Position numbers and translations under genes: made by a program. A stretch of DNA of 64,000 bases from JAEULH01 sp963746275. Lineage in GTDB: Bacteria > Pseudomonadota > Alphaproteobacteria > Rhodospirillales > Defluviicoccaceae. Position 1 is the first letter of the stretch. Each line of letters starts with the position of its first letter. The notes beneath the pieces were generated by a model that was not told where the DNA came from, ran no database searches, and saw only the letters and a program-made list of their open reading frames with translations. The stretch lies in the NCBI GenBank assembly GCA_963746275.1, contig CAVVAX010000032.1:1-64000 (forward strand), written 5' to 3'. Shown here in pieces: positions 25,488 through 34,005 of the stretch.

Positions 25488-26373
25488 TCAGAACTCGGCG
25501 CCGATGGTGAACACGATTTTGGCGTCACCCTGGTTGTTGCCGATGTCGCGCGCTCGGTAGTTGGTGTCGGTGTAGGCGACAGCGAAATCGACGCCTTTGA
25601 CCGAGACGGCCGCACCCGCGCGCCAGTCCGTGCCATTGTAGTCGTCCTCGATGTGCTGGTAGCCGACGCCTGCGAAAAGTTGCAGGCCAACGTAGGGAAC
25701 GGGGATATCGTAGTAGACGTTGCCGGTCGTGTAGTTGGCTAGGCCGGTGTTGAACTGGTTCTCCCAGGCGAACAGGTTGGTCAGGTCGAAGCCGAGCCGG
25801 TCGGTGGCCTGATAGGTCAGAACCACCGGAATCTCCCAGTAGTTGAAGTTGTCGGCGCTGCGTGTGCTGGGATAGTAGAGATAAGTGCCGCCGACGTCCC
25901 ATTCGACGTCGCCAATTTCGCCGCGCAGGCCGAAGAAGGCATCGATCTCGAGGTTCGCCGTGTCCCGGTCGCCCTCAAGATCCACATTCGACGACCAGAA
26001 GCCGACGTAGCCTTTGGTGTCGCCAAGGCCGGTGGGCACCGCATAGTCGAGCGACCCCTGGATCGCCGGATCGTTGCTGGTGTTGGTGAGCCCGCGATCG
26101 ACGTAGTTGGACGTCAGCGCGACGCTGCCGCTGACCTGGGGACTCGTCCTCGCCCGGCAGCCACTCGTCCTCGCCGGGTGCCGCGTTCGTCTCGCTTCCG
26201 GTTTCGCCCATCTCTTCGCCTTCGCCGCCGCGCGCGGGCGCTGCGTCCTCCACCTTCGTGTTTTGGGCAAAGGCGCCGGCCGGCGCGAGCACGAGCGCCA
26301 TGAGGGCGAGGGCCGGGAGGGCGCGTACCTGCACGGGCGACACGTCTCCGGCAGGGTCGGTCAGGCTTCGCAT
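25488..26373 (-). CDS. TorF-like putative porin, split by one base shift
   Basis: The first part, in one frame from the ATG at 26373, is a signal peptide (LALMALVLAPAGAFAQ) and a Glu-rich linker; the second part, in another frame from about 26140 onward, is the barrel (VSGSVALTSNYVDRGLT, DPAIQGSLDYAVPTGL, YLYYPSTRSADNFNYWEIP, ending FTIGAEF). The frames join at a GGGG run (26138-26141) where one extra base explains the break. Removing it gives about 294 residues, normal for TIGR02001/TorF-type putative porins. The protein should be an outer-membrane channel or adhesin; substrate unknown. Confidence 0.82.
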
Positions 26374-26404
26374 GATCTTTCCTTATTCTTGAGTTTCTGA
26401 GGGT

Positions 26405-26422
26405 GTCCCGCCCCGCCGGGAC
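26405..26422 (-). terminator. Small hairpin between znuA and the porin gene
   Basis: 6-bp stem GTCCCG / CGGGAC with a CCCCGC loop, 103 bases downstream of znuA. There is no U-tract, so it is only a weak terminator candidate. Confidence 0.3.
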
Positions 26423-26524
26423 GACGTTCGGCTGGCGCCGCAGCTATGCCTATCATTCTCAACACGTTTCCCCACTTTCTTACGGGCATGGGGCTTGGGT
26501 GTGGCTCATCGGGCGCGGGAAGGC

Positions 26525-27517
26525 TTAGCGCCCGAGGCAGTCACGCAGTGAGCTGGCCAGACGCGTCAGCAGGATGGGGTAGGCATCAGGCCCGGGCGCG
26601 ATCTCGGCGCCGATGGGGTCGAGGACGCCGACGCGGGCGAAGCTGCCGGCGACGACGGTCTTGACCAGGTCAGGCTCGAACTGCGGCTCCCGGAAGACGC
26701 ACACGGCGCCCGACGTCTTGATCCGCTCGCGGATCTCGCTCAGCGTTCGCGCGCCCGGAGCGCGCTCGGGGCTGAAGGTAATGGCGCCGGCGGGGCTTAG
26801 CCCGTAGCGGTTCTCGAAATACTGGTAGGCATCGTGGAAGACGATGTACGGCTTGTCCACGACGGGAGCGAGCTGGCCGCGCAGCTCGCCGTCGAGCGCA
26901 TCGAGGCGCTGGTGCAGGGCTTCGGCGTTCGCGTCGTAGGTCTCCGCATGCTCGGGATCGGCCTTCGCCAGCGCTGCCGCTGCGGCCGTGGCCATCGCCT
27001 TGGCGTTTTCCGGATCGAGCCAGATGTGCATGTCGGCGGCCTCGCCAGCGCCGTGGCCGGCACCGCCATGACGGTCGGCGTGTTCGTGTTCGTGAGCGGC
27101 TTCATGCTCGTGCTCGCCGCCATGGCCCTGCTCGCCCCAGTCGCCGCCCTCGCGCGCCGCAAGCAGGCGCACTCCGGGGGCCGAAGCCAGGGCCACGACC
27201 TCGGCGCGTTCGGGCAGTGCGGCCAGCGGCTTGGTGAGGAAGACCTCCAGATCCTCGCCGATCCAGAAGACGACATCCGCCCGCTGCAGCGCCGCCGCAT
27301 CCGACGGGCGCAGGCTGGCCGTGTGCGGCGAGGCGGCGCCTTTGACCAGGAGCGTCGGCTCGCCCACGCCAGCCATCACCGCCGCGACCAGCGCGTGCAC
27401 CGGGGCGATGCTGACGACGACGGCGGGTCGTTCCTGATCCACCGCGCGAGCGCCCCCCGGGCAGATGCCAAGCCCGATGCCGACGATCAGGACCACTGCT
27501 CTGCCGATTGTGCTCAT
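26525..27517 (-). CDS. znuA: Zinc ABC transporter periplasmic binding protein
   Basis: 330 residues from the ATG at 27517. Signal peptide at the start (AVVLIVGIGLGICPGGARA). Zinc ligands: PVHALVAAVMAG (first His) and, in the middle, a long His-rich acidic loop (HGGEHEHEAAHEHEHADRH) typical of ZnuA; then MHIWLDPENAKAMA, IVFHDAYQYFENRYG, and C-terminal Asp. Captures Zn2+ in the periplasm and hands it to ZnuBC. It is divergent from zur-znuC-znuB, sharing a 53-base control region. Confidence 0.95.
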   Translation of the reverse strand: MSTIGRAVVLIVGIGLGICPGGARAVDQERPAVVVSIAPVHALVAAVMAGVGEPTLLVKGAASPHTASLRPSDAAALQRADVVFWIGEDLEVFLTKPLAALPERAEVVALASAPGVRLLAAREGGDWGEQGHGGEHEHEAAHEHEHADRHGGAGHGAGEAADMHIWLDPENAKAMATAAAAALAKADPEHAETYDANAEALHQRLDALDGELRGQLAPVVDKPYIVFHDAYQYFENRYGLSPAGAITFSPERAPGARTLSEIRERIKTSGAVCVFREPQFEPDLVKTVVAGSFARVGVLDPIGAEIAPGPDAYPILLTRLASSLRDCLGR

Positions 27518-27554
27518 CGCGCCGCTCCGCCAGACTGGACGGCGGCTACCGGTA

Positions 27555-27574
27555 AATGTAACTTTATAACATGT
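27555..27574. promoter_or_regulatory. Putative Zur-binding box between znuA and zur
   Basis: Imperfect palindrome AATGTAACTTTATAACATGT, close to the Zur consensus built from TGTTATA-type half-sites. It overlaps the zur start codon at 27571 and lies 38 bases upstream of znuA, so zinc-loaded Zur could repress both directions. Confidence 0.6.
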
Positions 27575-28062
27575 CAACACCATCCCCGCCGGGCGTGGCC
27601 GGTGACGCCACCCACGATCACCACCTCTGCCTTGCCCGCACGCTTGCCGCCGCCGAGCAGGTTTGCGGCGAGCGGGGGGGCCGGCTGACGCCGCAACGTC
27701 GCCGCGTTCTGGAGGCGGTCGCCGCCGGGCACGCCGCCATCGGGGCCTATGACATCATCGACGCACTTGCCGCCGACGGCCGCCGGCCGGCGCCCATCTC
27801 GGTCTATCGGGCGCTGGACTTCCTCGTTGCCCAGGGCCTGATCCATCGCGTCAACAGCCTGAGCGCCTTCGTCCTCTGCGCCTCGCCCGGGTCGATCCAT
27901 CGGGCGCAGTTCCTGATCTGCCAGCGTTGTCGGAAGATCGCCGAGCTGCGCAGCGACGCCGTCGACGCGGCCATCGCCGAGGCCGGCGCCGCGGTCGCCT
28001 TTGCCGTCTCATCGGCGGTGGTGGAGGTCACCGGCGTATGCCGCGCCTGCAACCGGGCGTGA
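27571..28062 (+). CDS. zur: Zinc uptake regulator, Fur family
   Basis: 163 residues. Winged-helix N-terminal domain with GGRLTPQRRRVLEAVAAG and GAYDIIDALAADG, PISVYRALDFLVAQGLIHRVN; C-terminal metal-sensing domain with His/Cys ligands (LCASPGSIHRAQFLICQRCRKIAEL, ... VTGVCRACNRA), the latter two CxxC pairs forming a structural zinc site. Should repress the znu genes when zinc is ample. Start ATG overlaps the putative operator; znuC follows after five bases. Confidence 0.92.
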   Translation: MSTPSPPGVAGDATHDHHLCLARTLAAAEQVCGERGGRLTPQRRRVLEAVAAGHAAIGAYDIIDALAADGRRPAPISVYRALDFLVAQGLIHRVNSLSAFVLCASPGSIHRAQFLICQRCRKIAELRSDAVDAAIAEAGAAVAFAVSSAVVEVTGVCRACNRA

Positions 28063-28067
28063 GCGGC

Positions 28068-28904
28068 ATGCCCGATGCCGCTCGCGATCCCCGCCCGCCG
28101 GAGGTCGTGGCGCCGGTGCTCCTCGAGGGCCGGGACATCTGCCTCCGGCTCGGCCGGACAGCGGTGCTGGAGAACGTTAGCGTTGCCGTCGGCGCGGGCG
28201 AGATCGTCACCGTGATCGGGCCGAACGGCGCCGGCAAGACCAGCCTGCTGCGCGTCCTCCTCGGCCTCGTGCCGGCGACGTCGGGTAGCGTCCAACGCCG
28301 CGGCGGGCTCTCGCTCGGCTACGTCCCGCAACGGCTGGTCATCGACCCGGTGCTGCCGCTCAGCGTCAAGCGGCTGATGACGCTGACGGCGCGCAAGCCG
28401 GTGGCGGCCGTCCGCTCAGCCCTCGGGGAGACCGGCGTCGCCGGCCTGATTGACGCGCCGGTGCAGACGTTGTCGGGCGGGGAGTTCCAGCGGGTGCTGC
28501 TCGCCCGAGCGCTGCTGCGCGAACCCGACCTTCTCGTGCTCGACGAGCCGGTGCAGGGCGTGGACTTCGCCGGCGAGGCGGCGCTCTACCAGCTCATCGG
28601 CGCCATCCGCGACCGGCACGGCTGCGGCGTGCTGATGGTCTCCCACGATCTGCACACGGTGATGGCCGCGACCGACCGGGTGATCTGCCTCAACCGCCAC
28701 GTCTGCTGCGCAGGCCGGCCGGCGGCCGTCGGCCGCGATCCGGAGTTCGTCCGCCTGTTCGGCCCGCGCGCGGCGGCAGCGCTCGGCGTCTACGCCCATC
28801 GCCACGACCATGCCCACGATCTGGCGGGCAGCGTCGTTGCCGCGGGCGCCGCCGGCGATCCGCTGGCGACAGCACCGCCGGCGGGAACGGACGGTGACGA
28901 ATGA
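28068..28904 (+). CDS. znuC: Zinc ABC transporter ATP-binding protein
   Basis: 278 residues from the ATG at 28068, five bases after the zur stop. Walker A in TVIGPNGAGKTSLLRVL, signature TLSGGEFQRVLLARAL, Walker B in LLVLDEPVQGVD, H-loop in MVSHDLHTVMAATDRV, and the helicase-like RLVIDPVLPLSVKR Q-loop region. The C-terminus carries a His-rich tail, YAHRHDHAHD. It powers zinc import with ZnuB; the stop overlaps the znuB start (ATGA). Confidence 0.95.
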   Translation: MPDAARDPRPPEVVAPVLLEGRDICLRLGRTAVLENVSVAVGAGEIVTVIGPNGAGKTSLLRVLLGLVPATSGSVQRRGGLSLGYVPQRLVIDPVLPLSVKRLMTLTARKPVAAVRSALGETGVAGLIDAPVQTLSGGEFQRVLLARALLREPDLLVLDEPVQGVDFAGEAALYQLIGAIRDRHGCGVLMVSHDLHTVMAATDRVICLNRHVCCAGRPAAVGRDPEFVRLFGPRAAAALGVYAHRHDHAHDLAGSVVAAGAAGDPLATAPPAGTDGDE

Positions 28905-29755
28905 TCCTCGACGATTTCGTCATCCGCGCCTTGGTTGCCGGCATCGGCATAGCCATCGTCGCCGGCCCGCTCGGCTGCTTCATCGTCTGGCGACGGATGG
29001 CCTACTTCGGCGACACCATGGCCCATTCGGCCCTGCTCGGCATCGCGCTTGGCTTCCTCCTCGCCCTCGACCTGACGCTCGGCGTCATCGTCGTTACCGT
29101 CACCATCGCGGCGCTTCTGGTCCTGCTCCAGCAGCGCCGGCCGTGGCTCGCAGCCGACACCCTGCTTGGGATCCTGTCGCACGCGAGCCTCTCGGTCGGC
29201 CTCGTCGCCATCGGCTTGATGACCTGGCTGCGCGTCGATCTGCTCGGCTATTTGTTCGGCGACGTCCTTGCTGTGACGGCGGCGGACATCGCGCTCATCT
29301 ATGCCGGCGGCTTGGCGGCGTTGACCGTCCTGGCGTTCATCTGGCGGCCGCTGCTTGCTGCCACCGTCCACGAAGATCTGGCTCGGGCCGAAGGCATCCC
29401 GGCCGGCAGGGTCCGGCTCGCCTTCATGGTCCTGATCGCGGTGGTCATCGCGCTGGCGATGAAGGTGGTGGGCATCCTGTTGATCACCTCGCTCTTGATC
29501 ATCCCCGCCGCGGCCGCTCGTCGCTTTGCCGGCACGCCGGAGGCCATGGCGGCGCTCGCCGCGCTGGCCGGCTGCGCTGCGGTCGGCCTCGGCCTCTTCG
29601 CCTCGCTGCGGTTCGATACGCCGTCTGGCCCCTCCATCGTCGTTGCCGCTGCGGCGCTTTTTGCCGCCAGCCTGCTGCCGGTCTCGCGGCTCCCGGGGCT
29701 GTTCGCCCGCCGGAAGGATGGTGGCGAGCAAAAACGCGGCCACGCCGCGCGATAA
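28901..29755 (+). CDS. znuB: Zinc ABC transporter membrane permease
   Basis: 284 residues, ATG overlapping the znuC stop. About eight hydrophobic spans (for example ALVAGIGIAIVAGPLGCFIVW, LGVIVVTVTIAALLVLL, LIYAGGLAALTVLAFIW, AFMVLIAVVIALAMKVVGILL, LAALAGCAAVGLGLFASL). Contains the coupling-helix region RRMAYFGDTMAHSALLGI near residue 30 typical of ABC-3 permeases. Membrane channel of the zinc importer. Confidence 0.95.
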   Translation: MILDDFVIRALVAGIGIAIVAGPLGCFIVWRRMAYFGDTMAHSALLGIALGFLLALDLTLGVIVVTVTIAALLVLLQQRRPWLAADTLLGILSHASLSVGLVAIGLMTWLRVDLLGYLFGDVLAVTAADIALIYAGGLAALTVLAFIWRPLLAATVHEDLARAEGIPAGRVRLAFMVLIAVVIALAMKVVGILLITSLLIIPAAAARRFAGTPEAMAALAALAGCAAVGLGLFASLRFDTPSGPSIVVAAAALFAASLLPVSRLPGLFARRKDGGEQKRGHAAR

Positions 29756-29828
29756 CGATGCACGCGGCGGTTTACCGCCTGTATTGTCCGGCGCGTCTCG
29801 ACCCCTTTCCCGTTGCCAAGGTGCGCCA

Positions 29829-30227
29829 ATGCCGATCGTCAACGTCACCGCGCTCTACGCCGCGGCCCTCGCCCTGATCCTAGTTCTCCTGTCCGTGCGC
29901 GTGATCGCCGTGCGCCGCCGCCTGCGCGTTGCCGTTGGCGATGCCGGGGACGACATGCTGGCGCGGCGCATCCGCGCCCACGGAAACTTCACCGAGTACG
30001 TCCCGCTGGCCCTGATCCTGATGCTGACCGGCGAGATCGGTGGCGCCCCGGCGTGGATGCTCCACGCGCTCGGCGCGACCCTCGTCGTCGGCCGGATCGC
30101 CCACGCTTGGTCGCTCTCGGCGCACAGCATCCCAGGGCGCACGATCGGGATGACGCTGACCTTCGTCGTCCTCGTCGGCGGCGCGGTCGTGGCCGTCGCC
30201 GCCGCGGTGGGGGACTTCGCCACCTGA
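29829..30227 (+). CDS. MAPEG-family membrane protein
   Basis: 132 residues from the ATG at 29829. Four hydrophobic segments: ALYAAALALILVLLSVRVIA, YVPLALILMLTG, MLHALGATLVVGRIAHAW, TLTFVVLVGGAVVAVAAAVG. The loop motif LARRIRAHGNFTEYVPLAL matches the MAPEG (membrane-associated proteins in eicosanoid and glutathione metabolism) signature. Possibly glutathione-linked, but no substrate can be named. Separate from the znu operon by 73 bases. Confidence 0.9.
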   Translation: MPIVNVTALYAAALALILVLLSVRVIAVRRRLRVAVGDAGDDMLARRIRAHGNFTEYVPLALILMLTGEIGGAPAWMLHALGATLVVGRIAHAWSLSAHSIPGRTIGMTLTFVVLVGGAVVAVAAAVGDFAT

Positions 30228-30333
30228 CCCGCCGCTCGCGAGAGCCGATTTGACGCGGGCAACCCATTTGGGGTAGTTATTCCCGGCACGCCAAGCATCC
30301 CGCTCGTGCGGCTTGAGAGAAAGGCGTCCGGTC

Positions 30334-31653
30334 GTGCGAATCAGCCCGCTCGAGCAGACCGCGAGGGTCATGGCCCTGCCGCGGCTCCTCGTCCTCGGCG
30401 ACCTGCCGCCCAGCGAGCCCCGCGGGCTCCAGTATCGCCTCGTCTATGATCCCGAGGCAGAGTTCGACGCGATCGTCGTCGGCGAAGGCGGCAGCCATCA
30501 GGATGCGGTAGCCGCCGCGGAACTTCGGCCGCTGGCGCCCCTGGCCGCCGTGGCCAGCCCGCCCTGTGCCGGCGCCGAGCTGCGCCTTGGCGCAGCCCGG
30601 CCTGCCGACGGCCTCCGCCGTCCTCGCTGAGACGCTCGAGGTCGTCCGCCGGGTTGCCGCCCTTCCCGAAGCCGTCCGCAGCAGCGCCGATCCGGCGCTG
30701 CTGCTTCTTGCCCGCTGCGCCACCCGCGCCGGTGGATTGGCCGCGGCCTACGATCCCTGCGCGCCCGGGTTCGTGTCCTACCCGTCCGCCGGCCCGCATC
30801 AGCGACGTCCACCGGCATGCCGAGCGCCTGGCCGAAGCCGGGCTGCTCGCCCGCAGCTTCTTCGACCGCCTGCACGTCTGCCCCGCATGCCGGTCATCGC
30901 GGCTCAATGTCCGCGAGGAATGCCCCGCCTGTCGAGGCTCCAGCATCGCCGAAGAGGCGACGGTGCATCACTTCGCCTGCGCCCAGATGGCCTTGGAGCG
31001 CGCGTTCCTGAGCGGGGACGGCTTGGTCTGCCCCAAGTGCCGCACCCGGTTGCGCCACTTCGGCATCGATTACGAGAAGCCGGGCGTCGCCACCGTCTGC
31101 AACGGCTGCGGACACGTCGACGGGGAGCCCGCGGTCGGGTTCCGCTGCGTGGACTGCGGCGCGCATCACGACGCCCAGACGATCTCGCTCCGCGACTGGT
31201 TCTCCTACGCGTTGACGCCCGCTGGCGAGGAGGCCCTCGCCCGCGGCGCGCTGGTTGCGGGTAGCCCGACGCCGCCGGCGCAGACGCAGACTTTGCTCCT
31301 GCTCCTCCGCCAGGGTCTGGCCTCGGCCACGCGGTCGCGGCCGATGGCCGCGATCGGCGTGAGCTTTGCCGGCAGCCTCCGCCGTCGCGGCCGAGCATGG
31401 CGGCCGTCTTGCCGGCCGAGCCCGCGCCCTCGCGGTCGAGATCCTCCGCGGCGCATTACGCGATGTCGACTTCGCCGCCGACAGTGATGATGGGCTCATC
31501 ATCTACATGCCGGAGACGGAGCCGAAGGTGGGCTTGGCCAGGGTCGAGTGCACCTTGCGCCGGGTTCGCGCCGTTGTCGCGGCCGAGCTCGGCGCCGAGG
31601 CGAGGATCCTCGATCCCGCGTCGCTTCTTGTCGACGCGGCGGACTGCCGATGA
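30334..31653 (+). CDS. TackOD1-type metal-binding protein with C-terminal GGDEF-like remnant, in several frames
   Basis: The reading frame breaks about three times (near 30590, 30795 and 31380), but the combined translation is coherent. N-terminal receiver-like region (LPRLLVLGDLPPSEPRGLQ, ... FDAIVVGEGGS); a middle domain with at least eight Cys in zinc-ribbon pairs (HVCPACRSSRLNVREECPAC, CPKCRTRLRHFGIDYEKPG, CNGCGHVDGEP, CVDCGAHHD) that matches the TackOD1 output domain; and a C-terminal piece (VEILRGALRDVDFAADSDDG, MPETEPKVGLARVECTLRR) resembling the end of a GGDEF domain without its catalytic motif. The GTG at 30334 is a likely start. Its stop overlaps the glycosyltransferase ATG (ATGA). 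Probably a regulatory partner of that glycosyltransferase. Confidence 0.7.
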
Positions 31654-32915
31654 CCCTCGCCGAGCCTATCGACTATCTGGCCAGCCTGGATGCGGCAACG
31701 CTAATCGCGGCCTTCTCGGTGTCCATCCTGCTGGACCTTCCCCGCTATACGTTCGGTTTCCTCGCCGTGCTGGTGGCGGAGATGAGCAGCGGGAGGCGGC
31801 GCCCGGCGCTGTCGCGTCTGCCTTCGATCAGCGTGATCATCCCCGGCCACAACGAGGCTCACAGCATCCGTCGCTGCGTCCTGTCCCTGCGCGAGCAGCC
31901 GGTCCGCGGCCTCGAGATCATCTGCGTCGATGACGGCTCCACCGACGCAACGGCGGAGGAAATCTACCGGCTGCGCGCCGAAGGTCTGATTGACGTCGGC
32001 CTCGTCTGCCGGATCCGCAGCGGCAAGTCGAGCGCCTGCAACCTGGCGCTTTCGCGCGCGCAGGGCGAGGTCGTGGTCATCGTCGACGCAGATTGCACCT
32101 TCGACCGTGACGCCGTCGAAAACATCGTCCGGCCGCTGCTCGATCCGCGGGTCGGCGCGGTTTCCGGCAACATCGCCGTCCGCAACGCGCAGGCCTCGCT
32201 GGTTGCGGGCGTCCAGTCGGTCGAGTACCTGATCGGGATCTCGCTGGGCAAGCGCGCGCTCGACTTCCTCAACGTCGTCGCCTGCGCCTCCGGCGCGTTC
32301 AGCGCCTTCCGCAGAAGCGCTCTCGTCGCCATCGGCGGCATGGACATCGGCCCCGGCGAAGACCTGGACGTCACCTTGCGCCTGCGGCAGGCCGGCTGGC
32401 GCATCCGCTTCGCCCACGATGCCTGGTGCCTAACGGACGTGCCAGTCACGCTCGGCGCCTTCGTCCGGCAGCGGCTGCGCTGGGAGCGCGACGCCCTGCG
32501 GCTCCGCCTGCGCAAGCACCGCTACATTCTCGACCCCCGCAATCGCGGCGCCTCTGCCACCGATCTCGTCCACCAGTTCGACTATGTGGTGACCAACCTG
32601 CTCGTCACGCTCGTTTTTCCCGTCTACGTCGTCTGGCTCATCCTCACCTACGGTGGGGCCGCCTGGCCGATCCTGGGCAGCGTGACCGTCGGTTACATCG
32701 TCCTCGATCTGTTCGCCTTCCTCGCCGCGCTGATCGTCGTCGACCGGCCGGGAGCCGTCCGAGCGCTGCCGTACGCGCTGCTGTCGGGGACGTTCAACGC
32801 CTATCTCCTCAGGCTCGTCCGGCTCGCCGCGTTCGCCCAGGAGTGGATCTTCCGCCGCTCCTACGACGACGACTACGTGCCGGCGCGCGCACGCAGAAGG
32901 GCGCCCTGCCATTGA
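31650..32915 (+). CDS. Family 2 processive-type glycosyltransferase (cellulose/PNAG synthase-like)
   Basis: 421 residues. N-terminal membrane segment (LIAAFSVSILLDLPRY), GT-A core with SVIIPGHNEAHSIRRCV, VDDGSTDATAEEIY, DAD at VIVDADCTFDRDA, and EDLDVTLRLRQAGWRIRF, the QxxRW-type motif RQRLRWERDALRL, and C-terminal membrane spans (YVVTNLLVTLVFPVYVVWLIL, GYIVLDLFAFLAALIVV). This is the architecture of membrane synthases such as BcsA/PgaC that make and extrude a beta-linked polymer. Polymer unknown. Coupled to upstream and downstream genes by overlapping start/stop codons. Confidence 0.9.
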   Translation: MTLAEPIDYLASLDAATLIAAFSVSILLDLPRYTFGFLAVLVAEMSSGRRRPALSRLPSISVIIPGHNEAHSIRRCVLSLREQPVRGLEIICVDDGSTDATAEEIYRLRAEGLIDVGLVCRIRSGKSSACNLALSRAQGEVVVIVDADCTFDRDAVENIVRPLLDPRVGAVSGNIAVRNAQASLVAGVQSVEYLIGISLGKRALDFLNVVACASGAFSAFRRSALVAIGGMDIGPGEDLDVTLRLRQAGWRIRFAHDAWCLTDVPVTLGAFVRQRLRWERDALRLRLRKHRYILDPRNRGASATDLVHQFDYVVTNLLVTLVFPVYVVWLILTYGGAAWPILGSVTVGYIVLDLFAFLAALIVVDRPGAVRALPYALLSGTFNAYLLRLVRLAAFAQEWIFRRSYDDDYVPARARRRAPCH

Positions 32916-33952
32916 TCCGCCGCCTGCGCCGCCATAACCCCGTCGACACCCTGCACAGCGATCCGCGCGCGACCCGCGGTCGGATCGGCCGCTGGGTATA
33001 TCTGGCGCTGATCGTCGGCTTTTTCGTCTGGCTCGGCGATCTGTTCATGGGCTCGCTGCTGCGCCTCCGGGCCGATGGCCTTGTCGTCGCCGATCATGTT
33101 TCCGTCGCCGTACCGTTTTCGGCCCAGGTGATCGAAACGGCGGTAACGCCCGGAGCCACCGTCAGCGCCGGCGAGCCGCTCGCCCGCGTCAGCTCGGTCG
33201 ACCTCGCCCAGGACATCGCGCTTTTGACCGCGCGCAACGCCGACCTGCTGGTCCGCCGCCTGGAACTGGAACGGGACAGCCGGGTCGCCAATGCCGTTCT
33301 CCCTGTTGCCCGCCACCGGGCCGGCGAGGCCGAAACGGCGCTGAGGAAGATCGAAAACTATCGCGGCGAAGGCACGGTCGCCCTATCGCTGTGGATGCAG
33401 ACACTTCGAGACCGGTTCGAGACGCGCGAGCGTGTGGCGGAGCTCGGGGCCTCGCTGGAAAGCGCTGAGGGCAGTCTTGCCGCGGTTGGCGAGGCCATAG
33501 GAGATGCCGCGTCGGCACTCGATGATCTTCGCGGCGCCTACGGCGGCGGGGTCGTCCGGGCACCGATCACCGGTACGGCTGGACTGGCGGTGGCCCGCGC
33601 CGGCGAAGTGGTCGAACCGGGCCACCCGCTGATGGTTCTCTATCGTCCGGAGCGCTACGTCCTGGCCTACATCGAGACCGGCGGCCTCTACAAGATCGGG
33701 CCCGGCGACCCGGTCGAGCTCACCACCGGCTTCGCCCAGACGACGGGCACGGTGACCGAGGTTCTGCCCGTCGCCGACCAGCTCCCACCGGAATTCCAGA
33801 AGACGTTTCAGCCGCGCCAGCGCGGCCAAGTCGTCCGCATCGCGCTCTCGGAGCCGAGCAGCCTGCCGCTGTTCACCAAGGTCGCGGTTACCGGGAGGGG
33901 CTGGATCACGCTGATCGCCTCCGCCTTGGCCGCGGGGCCGGCTGCGCAATGA
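32912..33952 (+). CDS. HlyD/Alg44-like periplasmic adaptor protein
   Basis: 346 residues from a TTG that overlaps the glycosyltransferase stop. One N-terminal membrane span (WVYLALIVGFFVWLGDLFMG), then the biotinyl-lipoyl-like halves ADGLVVADHVSVAVPFSAQ and VRAPITGTAGLAVARAGEVV flanking a coiled-coil region with LELERDSRVANAVLPVAR and ETRERVAELGASLESAEG. The C-terminal beta-barrel part is VVRIALSEPSSLPLFTKVAV. The HlyD-type fold is used by type I secretion adaptors and by alginate/cellulose co-polymerases; it probably bridges the synthase to the periplasm. There is no PilZ domain. Confidence 0.85.
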   Translation: MIRRLRRHNPVDTLHSDPRATRGRIGRWVYLALIVGFFVWLGDLFMGSLLRLRADGLVVADHVSVAVPFSAQVIETAVTPGATVSAGEPLARVSSVDLAQDIALLTARNADLLVRRLELERDSRVANAVLPVARHRAGEAETALRKIENYRGEGTVALSLWMQTLRDRFETRERVAELGASLESAEGSLAAVGEAIGDAASALDDLRGAYGGGVVRAPITGTAGLAVARAGEVVEPGHPLMVLYRPERYVLAYIETGGLYKIGPGDPVELTTGFAQTTGTVTEVLPVADQLPPEFQKTFQPRQRGQVVRIALSEPSSLPLFTKVAVTGRGWITLIASALAAGPAAQ

Positions 33953-34005
33953 TCGAGGCAATGGCGCATGCACCTCGTGCGACAGCATGGTACTAGGGGT
34001 CGAGC

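Noticed and set aside
26440..26470. Fur-box-like sequence upstream of the TorF-like porin
   Set aside because: Only one half-site (TATCATTCTCA) matches; too weak to call.
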